Assembly: GCA_031290815.1 (NCBI GenBank)
Contig: JAISLO010000004.1
Coordinates: forward strand, 1-15,046
Source of the DNA: Synergistaceae bacterium
GTDB taxonomy: Bacteria; Synergistota; Synergistia; Synergistales; Synergistaceae
DNA: 15,046 bases
Reading direction: 5' to 3'
A model generated the notes under the pieces. It searched no databases and was not told the DNA's origin. It saw only the letters and a program-made list of their open reading frames with translations. Each line of letters begins with the position of its first letter. Position 1 is the first letter of the stretch. Positions 1 to 5,891 of the stretch are shown in pieces. Both the position numbers and the translations under genes were made by a program.

Positions 1-598
1 CCATGAAATAATCAATGTGTTTCTCTACCATTTGGACGGCTTCGCCTTTGTTTTCCGCTCCGTCATACAGAGTCATCATCATATAGATTGGGGCGAAATA
101 CTCCAAAGCTAAAATTTTGGGGTCTTTATTCCTGTTGCTATATGAAAGCTCCGCCGCTTCACGAAACAAATCCTCCGCGTACCCGATTACGCCTTCCGTC
201 AAGTATTGGCGCAGCAACTTCGCCATTTCAGGGTTCCGGTATTGCTCCAAAGTCAGCAATTTGCGGAAGTTAGACGCAAACTCATCTTCCGTCCAATAGC
301 GAAACACAGCGATACTGAACGCCTTGATATTGAGGAAAGTCGTCTGGCGGTACATTTCTTCCATTTCCCGGAAAGTTCCTGTGGGAACGCCAAATTCCTT
401 TGCGAGTTCCACATCATTTTCCATCATTCGCGCTACAATGCTGTCGAAAATATCCCGTTTATTTTTGTAATGTTTGTATAGCGCGCCTTGAGTGACGCCG
501 AGCTGTCCGGCAATCGCTCGGACGGATACGGCTTCATAGCCGTCTTGCGCGAACAGTTTGAGCGAAACTAACATGATTCGTTCCTTCGTATCCTGCAT
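1..598 (-). CDS. TetR/AcrR-family transcriptional regulator (3' end cut by window edge)
   Basis: An open frame runs from an ATG at 598 leftward off the window, giving 199 visible codons with no stop. The N-terminus has the TetR helix-turn-helix: about residues 8-20 form helix 1, and residues 23-50 include the stretch VSVRAIAGQLGVTQGALYKHY, typical of the family's DNA-binding domain. The rest is a helical ligand-binding domain with no recognisable specificity, as is normal for TetR proteins; it includes an MMM run near residue 178. Family members are usually 190-210 residues, so only a few codons are probably missing. The start is supported by a GGGGGAG ribosome-binding site about 10 nt upstream. 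The region is clearly more A+T-rich than the genes to its right, which fits a separate origin. Its target is unknown. The overlapping palindromes in its own promoter suggest autoregulation, and it is transcribed away from nox. Family call firm; function unknown. Confidence 0.9.
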   Translation of the reverse strand, partial: MQDTKERIMLVSLKLFAQDGYEAVSVRAIAGQLGVTQGALYKHYKNKRDIFDSIVARMMENDVELAKEFGVPTGTFREMEEMYRQTTFLNIKAFSIAVFRYWTEDEFASNFRKLLTLEQYRNPEMAKLLRQYLTEGVIGYAEDLFREAAELSYSNRNKDPKILALEYFAPIYMMMTLYDGAENKGEAVQMVEKHIDYFM

Positions 599-719
599 AG
601 ATTTGATTCTCCCCCAAATTATATTCCCCTGTTCTCAGTAAACGCTTTCGACGCTCTCAAACAACTTGCGCGAGCAACATGATGCAGCGCAGGTTTGTTC
701 CTTCACGCGGTTAGCTAGC

Positions 720-752
720 GTTCACCGATATTATAGTGAACATACGTTTACT
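720..752. promoter_or_regulatory. Overlapping palindromes in the tetR promoter, probable TetR operator
   Basis: Two inverted repeats share one arm. The first pairs GTTCAC (720-725) with GTGAAC (736-741), perfect over 6 bp with a 10-nt spacer that covers the -10 box. The second is AGTGAACATACGTTTACT (735-752), two 9-bp arms matching at 7 of 9 positions, filling the spacer between -35 and -10. TetR-family repressors commonly bind such palindromes in their own promoters. That this regulator binds here is inference. Confidence 0.6.
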
Positions 753-758
753 AGTCAA
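730..758 (-). promoter_or_regulatory. Sigma70-type promoter of the tetR gene
   Basis: On the minus strand the -35 hexamer is TTGACT (753-758) and the -10 is a perfect TATAAT (730-735), separated by exactly 17 nt (736-752). Transcription would start near 722, leaving about 125 nt of untranslated leader before the ATG at 598. This is the best promoter in the window by consensus. The spacer is occupied by palindromic DNA, annotated separately. Confidence 0.8.
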
Positions 759-782
759 GTAGGTGTCTGTGCATGTCGTTGT

Positions 783-841
783 GTTCAAAGGAGAATATCA
801 GGCAAGCACTTTGGACTTTGGACTTTGAACGGACTTTGAAC
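783..841. repeat. Short direct-repeat cluster GGACTTTGAAC with an inverted arm
   Basis: Two perfect tandem copies of the 11-mer GGACTTTGAAC lie at 820-830 and 831-841. A truncated copy, GGACTTT, directly precedes them at 813-819. The inverted octamer GTTCAAAG lies at 783-790 and could pair with CTTTGAAC at 823-830 or 834-841. The cluster sits just upstream of the nox promoter. It may be an activator or repressor site, a remnant of an intergenic repeat element, or simple slippage. Confidence 0.6.
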
Positions 842-864
842 CTTCCAGAATTAGTAATAATTCC

Positions 865-893
865 TATTATGTTTTTGAAATATCTGCTATAAT
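865..893 (+). promoter_or_regulatory. Probable extended -10 promoter of nox
   Basis: TGCTATAAT at 885-893 is a perfect extended -10 element (TGnTATAAT). The -35 region 17 nt upstream (865-870, TATTAT) is poor, which is typical when an extended -10 is present. A small palindrome, TAATA-ATTCC-TATTA (855-869), overlaps the -35 and could be a regulator site. The start point would be near 900, leaving a long leader before nox. Confidence 0.55.
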
Positions 894-942
894 AAAAATG
901 GTTTGAATTAAGCGCGCCATATCATTCTGGGGGGTTGGCGAT

Positions 943-996
943 ATGTCTTGCGGTAAAGTTGTTTTATCGCAAGAGCCTTGTGGAGTAGATATTTGA
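943..996 (+). CDS. Possible leader peptide upstream of nox (17 codons)
   Basis: An ATG at 943 opens a 17-codon frame, MSCGKVVLSQEPCGVDI, ending in TGA at 994-996. A GGGGGG tract at 929-934 lies 8 nt upstream, the right spacing for a Shine-Dalgarno sequence though not the usual AGGAGG. The coding part covers the 12-bp hairpin at 946-974, and the frame ends 32 nt before the terminator-like hairpin. That is the arrangement seen in leader-peptide attenuators. Two cysteines (positions 3 and 13) are present, but no codon run singles out one amino acid. An ORF this short can easily arise by chance, so this stays a candidate. Confidence 0.3.
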   Translation: MSCGKVVLSQEPCGVDI

Positions 997-1027
997 ACCC
1001 TGACAGCGCCAGCGTTCTAAAACGGAT

Positions 1028-1047
1028 GCCGATTCGATCGGTTTTTT
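1028..1047 (+). terminator. Terminator-like hairpin inside the nox leader
   Basis: CCGAT (1029-1033), loop TCG and ATCGG (1037-1041) are followed directly by six T (1042-1047); G1028 can add a wobble pair. The stem is short, so termination would be partial or conditional. It lies 81 nt upstream of the nox start, where an attenuator would sit. I found no convincing antiterminator pairing by eye. Confidence 0.35.
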
Positions 1048-1127
1048 CCTTCGTCCTCTGTCGCGATGATCTGGACCGCTCTATTCGAACTAAAAATCCA
1101 TATCTCATAAAACGGAGGGATCAATCA

Positions 1128-2474
1128 ATGAAAGTAGCTGTTATTGGCTGCACTCACGCAGGCACCGCCGCGATCCTGAACACGGCGAAACTGTACAAGG
1201 ACGCTCAGATCACCGTCTACGAACGCAACGACAATATCTCTTTTCTCTCATGCGGAATCGCGCTTTATATCGAGGGCATCGTCAAGGACCCGCAGGGGCT
1301 GTTTTACTGTTCGCCGGAGGCGCTCTCAAAGCTCGGCGTCACGACCAAGATGGAGCACGACGTGACGAATGTCGACCTTGGCGCAAAGAAAATAGACGTG
1401 ACGAACATGAAAACCGGGGAGAAGTTCACGGACACCTACGACAAGCTCATCATCACGGCGGGATCGTGGCCGATTCAGCCGAAGGTCGACAACTGGAACC
1501 TGGGGAACATACTCCTGTGCAAGAATTACGCACATTCGAAGGAGATAGCCGCGAAAAGCACTACCGCAAAGAGGGTCGCGGTCGTGGGCGCGGGCTACAT
1601 AGGCACGGAGCTGATCGAAGCGTTTCAGGTGCAGGGCAAGGAAGTGGTCGTGATCGACCTCGAAAAGCAGATACTGCCCAAGTACCTCGACAAGGAGTTC
1701 GTCGAACTGCCTGCGAAGGAGTTCGCGGACAGGGGCGTCAAGTTCGCGCTCGGCGAGAAGGTGACGTCGTTCAAGGGCGATTCCTCAGGCAATGTCGAGT
1801 CCGTGGTGACGGACAAGGGTGAGTACAAGGCCGACCTCGTGATCATGTGCATCGGTTTCCGGCCCAACACCGATCTCTTCAAAGACAAGCTCGACATGCT
1901 GCCCAACGGGGCCATAAAGGTGAACGAGTACATGAGGACGTCGCACGCGGACGTATTCGCCGCCGGCGACGCTGCGGCCGTATGGAGCAATGTGAAGCGC
2001 GCGCACGACTACATCCCGCTCGCGACGAACGCCGTTCGAATGGGCACTCTTGCCGCCAGAAATCTCAAGAAGGATACGACGAAGTACATGGGGACTCAGG
2101 CCACTAGCGGCATAAAGATCTACGACCTCTGCATCGCGAGCACCGGACTCTCCGAGGAGTCGGCGAAGAAGTTCGGGTTCGACGTCGAATCAATCACCTA
2201 TTCGGACAATCACCGCCCAGAGTTCATGCCGACCTATGAAAACGTCAAGGTCAAGCTCGTATACGAGCGCCAGTCGCGCAGAATAGTCGGCGGCCAGATC
2301 ATATCGAAGGTCGACCTCACGCCCGCGGCCAACACGCTCTCGGTTTGCATTCAGAACGAGATGACGATAGAGCAGCTCGCGTTCGTCGACTTCTTCTTCC
2401 AGCCTCACTTCAACAAGCCGTGGAACTTCCTCAACAGCACCGCGCTGCAGGCGCTTCTGCCTGTGGAGAATTGA
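1128..2474 (+). CDS. nox: NADH oxidase, water-forming type (FAD-dependent, single redox cysteine)
   Basis: This 448-residue protein belongs to the NADH oxidase / NADH peroxidase / CoA-disulfide reductase flavoprotein family. Characterised Nox enzymes reduce O2 to water with NADH in the cytoplasm, regenerating NAD+. An N-terminal FAD-binding Rossmann fold begins at residue 1. His10 and the redox-active Cys42, in NISFLSCGIALY, are at the family positions. The NADH-binding GAGYIG is at 154-159, followed by the acidic end of the second strand (Asp177), which favours NADH over NADPH. The second FAD motif AAGDAA is at 279-284, and the family C-terminal DFFFQPHFNKPWN at 421-433. The start is set by GGAGGG 8 nt upstream and by the Rossmann fold beginning there; the frame is open back to a TTG at 978, but that would add 50 unrelated residues. 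CoA-disulfide reductase or peroxidase activity cannot be excluded from sequence alone. Confidence 0.9.
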   Translation: MKVAVIGCTHAGTAAILNTAKLYKDAQITVYERNDNISFLSCGIALYIEGIVKDPQGLFYCSPEALSKLGVTTKMEHDVTNVDLGAKKIDVTNMKTGEKFTDTYDKLIITAGSWPIQPKVDNWNLGNILLCKNYAHSKEIAAKSTTAKRVAVVGAGYIGTELIEAFQVQGKEVVVIDLEKQILPKYLDKEFVELPAKEFADRGVKFALGEKVTSFKGDSSGNVESVVTDKGEYKADLVIMCIGFRPNTDLFKDKLDMLPNGAIKVNEYMRTSHADVFAAGDAAAVWSNVKRAHDYIPLATNAVRMGTLAARNLKKDTTKYMGTQATSGIKIYDLCIASTGLSEESAKKFGFDVESITYSDNHRPEFMPTYENVKVKLVYERQSRRIVGGQIISKVDLTPAANTLSVCIQNEMTIEQLAFVDFFFQPHFNKPWNFLNSTALQALLPVEN

Positions 2475-2529
2475 GCGGCGCTTAGGACAAGGGCTGATTT
2501 AAAGCCGTATGACTGAAGAGTGCGAAACG

Positions 2530-2574
2530 AAGAAGCGCTGATCGGATCTACTCTTGATCTGATCAGCGCTTCTT
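2530..2574. terminator. Bidirectional hairpin terminator between nox and gatB
   Basis: A 19-bp stem (2530-2548 with 2556-2574, one G-T wobble, 7-nt loop) lies 55 nt after the nox stop and 37 nt after the gatB stop. The genes converge here. T tracts on either side are weak (ATATTTC on the plus strand, CGTTTCG on the minus), so it may also act as a 3'-end stabiliser or transcription barrier. Confidence 0.75.
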
Positions 2575-2611
2575 GATATTTCAAACTCGCGTGAACCATT
2601 GCCGACGCCGC

Positions 2612-4087
2612 TTACAGCTCGAGCATCCTCGACAAGGCTTCGGCTGCCTCCTTCGGGTCGGCCTGTCCCCTGCTCTCCTTCATGATGAGACCGTGGAGGA
2701 ACTTCGCCTTCCCGCCCTTCTTGTCCTGCCCTGACTTGATCACGCCGACCACGTCGGCGTTCGCCTCCATCACTGTTGCGATCAGGCCGTCGAGCGAGCT
2801 GCCAGTGAGCTTTGCGGACGACGCTCCGGAGCGGTTTATCGCGTCCTCCAGCGAGCAGCCATCCTTGACCAGCAGATCTAAGACGTCCTTGCCGACGGTG
2901 TTCGACAGCTCCCTGTTCTCGATCTTCCTGACCAGCTCGGCCAGGACCGCCGGCTTTACGCCAAAGCCTGTTATCGAGCATCCGGCCTCGTTGATCACTC
3001 GCAGCACTTCCATGCGCACCCAGTTCGCCGCCCTCTCTGGAGGAGCGCCGGCGTTGACCACGCCCTCGTAATAGGCGGCCAGCTCCTTCTGCTCCGTCAG
3101 GACGGAGATCTCCTCCTTCGACAGCCCGAAGTCCCTGGCGAACCTCTCGCGCTTTTCCCACGGAAGCTCAGGTATGTCCTCTTTGAATTTTTCTATCTCC
3201 TCATCGGTGATCACAATCGGAGCCAGGTCCATTTCCGGGTAGTACCTGTAGTCGGAGGCCGTCTCCTTGTTCCTCATGGAGCGGGTCACGCCCTCCGAGT
3301 CGTCCCAGAGGCGCGTCTCCTGAATAATCCTCCCGCCCGAGGCGAGGACCTTGTTCTGGCGGCCTATTTCATATTCGAGCGCGCGCTCTATGGATTTGAA
3401 CGAGTTCATGTTCTTTATCTCGACCCTGGTGCCCAAGCTGCCGTCTGCGTTCGAAAGGGAGATATTGGCGTCGACCCTGAGGGAGCCGGACTCCATCTCC
3501 CCGTCCGAGACGTCCAGATACCGAGCCAGCTGTCTGAGGCGCGTTACATACTCCCTGGCCTCGGCCGGGGACGACATGTCGGGTTCGGAGACCACCTCGG
3601 AGAGCGGCACGCCGCCCCTGTTATAGTCTACGAGAGAATAAGCCGCGCCCGTCATGCGCCCGTCCGTAGTCGGGTGCACGAGCTTTCCGGCATCCTCCTC
3701 CAGGTGCAGGTGATGTATCCTAACCCGCTTGGGACCGCCGTCGCCCTCTATATCCATATATCCTCCCACGGCTATCGGAAGCTCGTACTGCGTTATCTGG
3801 TACGCTTTGGGGAGGTCGGGGTAGAAGTAGTTCTTCCTGTGGAAGTTCGAGTAATTTTGAATCTCGCAGTGCAGTCCGAGGCCCATCCTCGCGCCCAGGG
3901 CGACGGCCCTGTCGTTTATGATGGGGAGGGTCCCCGGAACGGCGAGGCATATCGGACATACGTTCGTGTTCGGCGTGCGCCCTATGTAGTCGGTAGAACA
4001 CGAGCAGAACAGCTTCGAGCTAGTGTTGAGCTGAAGGTGAACCTCCAGCCCTATGACGACTGGTCTTGCGCTTTTGATTACGCCCAT
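2612..4087 (-). CDS. gatB: Asp-tRNA(Asn)/Glu-tRNA(Gln) amidotransferase subunit B
   Basis: GatB is the kinase and tRNA-binding subunit of GatCAB. It phosphorylates the misacylated aspartyl or glutamyl group on tRNA, which then receives ammonia from GatA. Starting at the ATG at 4087 it has 491 residues, close to the usual 475-490. The family start VIGLEVHLQLNT is at residues 11-22. Four cysteines, C28, C30, C44 and C47, form the expected metal-binding set, followed by YFYPDLPKAYQITQYE and HLEEDAGKL in the cradle domain. The last 150 or so residues are the helical and YqeY-like tRNA-binding tail, ending in EALSRMLEL. An in-frame GTG at 4096 overlaps the gatA stop (GTGA) and would add three residues. 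The AGAGGG ribosome-binding site, about 8 nt from the ATG, favours 4087. It is the last gene of the run, followed by the hairpin at 2530-2574. Confidence 0.96.
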   Translation of the reverse strand: MGVIKSARPVVIGLEVHLQLNTSSKLFCSCSTDYIGRTPNTNVCPICLAVPGTLPIINDRAVALGARMGLGLHCEIQNYSNFHRKNYFYPDLPKAYQITQYELPIAVGGYMDIEGDGGPKRVRIHHLHLEEDAGKLVHPTTDGRMTGAAYSLVDYNRGGVPLSEVVSEPDMSSPAEAREYVTRLRQLARYLDVSDGEMESGSLRVDANISLSNADGSLGTRVEIKNMNSFKSIERALEYEIGRQNKVLASGGRIIQETRLWDDSEGVTRSMRNKETASDYRYYPEMDLAPIVITDEEIEKFKEDIPELPWEKRERFARDFGLSKEEISVLTEQKELAAYYEGVVNAGAPPERAANWVRMEVLRVINEAGCSITGFGVKPAVLAELVRKIENRELSNTVGKDVLDLLVKDGCSLEDAINRSGASSAKLTGSSLDGLIATVMEANADVVGVIKSGQDKKGGKAKFLHGLIMKESRGQADPKEAAEALSRMLEL

Positions 4088-4092
4088 GCTGC

Positions 4093-5586
4093 TCACCCTC
4101 TTCTCTTTTCGGCGTTTTGCGGCAGGTTAGGATTGGCGATGCCGGGCCTGCCGGCCAGCCTTTCGATCACAGACGCGATGCCAAGCAGGCGGGCGTCGTC
4201 ATACCTCTGCCCAACCAGCTGCACCGATAGCGGCAGCCCCTCGCCGGTCAGTCCCATGCTTATATTTATACCGGGCAGACCGCCCAGGCTGATGGGCACC
4301 GTAAAGACGTCGCCGAGGTACATCCTCGTCGGGTCCTCCTCCTTCATCCCCAGCATATACGGCATCGACGGAGACGTCGGCAGGAGATACGCGTCGAACC
4401 TCTCGAAGAGATCGTCGAACTCCTTCACCATCTTGGTCCGAACCTTGAGCGCCGGGCCGTAATAGTTCTGGTAATAGCCCTCGGTCAGCAGCGCCGTCCC
4501 GAGTATGATCCTGCGGCGGACCTCCTCCCCGAATGATACCGTCCTGGTGTTGGAGTACATATCGGCCAGAGTCTGGCCGTCCGTGTGGGCTCCGTACCTG
4601 ATTCCGTCGTAACATGCCAGCTGAGAGCTCGCGTCCGCCAAGGCCGTGACGTAATAAGTCGCCACTCCGTACTTGACCGCTATCGGCAGGTCGATAGGCT
4701 CTATCTCCGCCCCAGCGGACCTGCAGTGTTCGGCCGCCGATGTGAGCGCCCCGTACAGATCGGCGTCGATCTCCTCCGCCCCGAAGCCGGCGAAGACTCC
4801 GATGCGCTTGCCTTTGAGGTCTCGAAGCGAGAGCGAGTCGCTGAATTTCGGCCGGTCGTAGGCGTCGCAGGTCGTGTCGTTCGGGTCCGGCCTGGCGAGG
4901 ACCTCCATGGCTATCGCCAAGTCCTCGACGCTTCGCGCGAGCGGGCTCACCTGATCGAGGGACGAGGCGTAGGCCACCACGCCGTACCTGCTGACCTCTC
5001 CATAGGACGGCTTCATCCCCTGTATCCCGCAGAATGCCGCCGGCTGTCTCACCGAACCTCCAGTGTCGGAACCAAGGGCTATGGGACAATAACCCGCAGC
5101 GACCGCCGCCGCGCTTCCGCCGCTGCTACCTCCCGGCACTCGCCTGAGATCTCTGGGATTTTTAGTGGGCCCGATGATTGAGTTTTCCGTCGAACTTCCC
5201 ATTGCGAACTCGTCGAGGTTTGATTTTGCCATCAAGACCGCCCCCGCGCCGTTCATGTAAGATATGGCTGAGGCGTCATACGTGGGCGTCCAGTTCTCCA
5301 GGATCTTGCTGCTGCACGTCGTCCGAACCCCCTTGGAGCAGAAATTGTCCTTCGCGATGTACGGCACGCCGGCCAGCGGGCCGATCTCATCTCCCCTGGC
5401 CAGCCTGGAGTCAATCTCCCTGGCCTTCGCGACGGCCGAGTCCTCCGCCACAGTTATGCAGGCGTTGAGATATCCCTCCAGACTCGACAGACGGGCCAGA
5501 CAAGTCCTTGTCACGTCCTCAGCGCTGAATTTCTTTGCTTTGATCCCATCCGCGACCTCGCGCGCCGTAAGTTCATATATCTCCAT
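4093..5586 (-). CDS. gatA: Asp-tRNA(Asn)/Glu-tRNA(Gln) amidotransferase subunit A (glutaminase)
   Basis: GatA is an amidase-signature enzyme that hydrolyses glutamine and channels the ammonia to GatB. From the ATG at 5586 it has 497 residues. The catalytic Lys-cisSer-Ser triad is complete: Lys79 (PYIAKDNF), Ser154 (VPGGSSGGS) and Ser178 (GSDTGGSVRQPAAFCG). These match the numbering of well-studied GatA proteins, which supports this start. The C-terminal substrate-domain segment PTSPSMPYMLG, near residues 416-426, is also typical. The frame is open upstream to 5727, but that extension overlaps gatC and has no family similarity. The start lies 5 nt after the gatC stop, with GGAGG about 10 nt upstream inside gatC. 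The stop TGA lies 5 nt before the preferred gatB start, so translational coupling is likely. Confidence 0.97.
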   Translation of the reverse strand: MEIYELTAREVADGIKAKKFSAEDVTRTCLARLSSLEGYLNACITVAEDSAVAKAREIDSRLARGDEIGPLAGVPYIAKDNFCSKGVRTTCSSKILENWTPTYDASAISYMNGAGAVLMAKSNLDEFAMGSSTENSIIGPTKNPRDLRRVPGGSSGGSAAAVAAGYCPIALGSDTGGSVRQPAAFCGIQGMKPSYGEVSRYGVVAYASSLDQVSPLARSVEDLAIAMEVLARPDPNDTTCDAYDRPKFSDSLSLRDLKGKRIGVFAGFGAEEIDADLYGALTSAAEHCRSAGAEIEPIDLPIAVKYGVATYYVTALADASSQLACYDGIRYGAHTDGQTLADMYSNTRTVSFGEEVRRRIILGTALLTEGYYQNYYGPALKVRTKMVKEFDDLFERFDAYLLPTSPSMPYMLGMKEEDPTRMYLGDVFTVPISLGGLPGINISMGLTGEGLPLSVQLVGQRYDDARLLGIASVIERLAGRPGIANPNLPQNAEKRRG

Positions 5587-5591
5587 GAGCC

Positions 5592-5891
5592 TCAGACCTC
5601 CGACGATATGCGGGGAACTCGGAAGAAATTCCCGTCTATGGCCGGCGCTTTTTCCTTGAAGCGCTCCCTGTCCTCCCAATCCCTGGTTATGTCGGGACGG
5701 CGGGACGGACGTTTTTTCATCCTCCACGTGAAGTCAGGGGTTCCCGTGCAGTCGAGGTCCCCAACCAGCGCGCAGAAGGAGAGGATGTCGTTTATAGAAT
5801 CCATCATATGATCGACATCCTCCGGCGCCACCCGTATCTGAGCCGCTCTCGCCATGCGAAGAGTTATCTCCCTGTCAACGGACATTTTCAA
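5592..5891 (-). CDS. gatC: Asp-tRNA(Asn)/Glu-tRNA(Gln) amidotransferase subunit C
   Basis: GatC is the small subunit that wraps around GatA and GatB and stabilises the complex. The 99-residue product has the usual size, the N-terminal helix (REITLRMARAAQIRV), the helical MMDSINDILSF segment, and a C-terminal extended region ending FFRVPRISSEV that matches the family's typical ending. Two starts are possible. A TTG at 5891 overlaps the ligA stop (TTGA) and sits 8 nt from a strong GGGAGG. An ATG at 5885 lies 14 nt from the same site and gives 97 residues. Spacing favours TTG; initiation codon strength favours ATG. The stop lies 5 nt before gatA. Confidence 0.93.
   Translation of the reverse strand: MKMSVDREITLRMARAAQIRVAPEDVDHMMDSINDILSFCALVGDLDCTGTPDFTWRMKKRPSRRPDITRDWEDRERFKEKAPAIDGNFFRVPRISSEV

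Larger units (their letters stand above)
599..1127. other. 529-bp regulatory intergenic region between divergent tetR and nox
   Basis: This gap holds no conserved protein gene. From left to right it contains the tetR 5' leader (599 to about 722), the tetR promoter with overlapping palindromes (720-758), a short repeat cluster (783-841), an A+T-rich promoter segment (855-893), and a roughly 228-nt nox leader (900-1127) with stem-loops, a possible 17-codon ORF and a terminator-like hairpin. A half-site-like AGTAAAC at 637-643 resembles the tetR operator arms. Confidence 0.7.
900..1127 (+). promoter_or_regulatory. Structured 5' leader of nox, candidate attenuator
   Basis: The predicted transcript has about 228 nt before the nox ATG. 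Helix 1 pairs CATATC (918-923) with GATATG (940-945), leaving the GGGGGG tract in its loop. Helix 2 follows immediately: 12 bp (946-957 with 963-974, one G-U wobble) closed by a 5-nt loop. A third, short helix followed by six T (1029-1047) resembles an intrinsic terminator. The helices are read directly from the sequence. I recognise no known riboswitch class, and a regulatory role is inference. Confidence 0.45.

Noticed and set aside
599..722. A second TATAAT-like sequence (GAATATAAT) close to the tetR start on the minus strand.
   Set aside because: No -35 at a usable distance and it lies almost on the ribosome-binding site; the promoter at 730-758 is far better.
978..1127. Frame upstream of the nox ATG is open to a TTG at 978, allowing a 50-residue extension.
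   Set aside because: The Rossmann fold of this family starts at residue 1 of the ATG form, and a strong GGAGGG precedes that ATG; the extension has no family similarity.
2499..3161. 220-codon minus-strand frame overlapping the gatB 3' end.
   Set aside because: Arg/Gly-rich alternative-frame shadow of gatB that runs into the terminator hairpin.
5587..5727. The gatA frame is open upstream to 5727.
   Set aside because: It overlaps gatC, and the Lys79/Ser154/Ser178 numbering fits the start at 5586.
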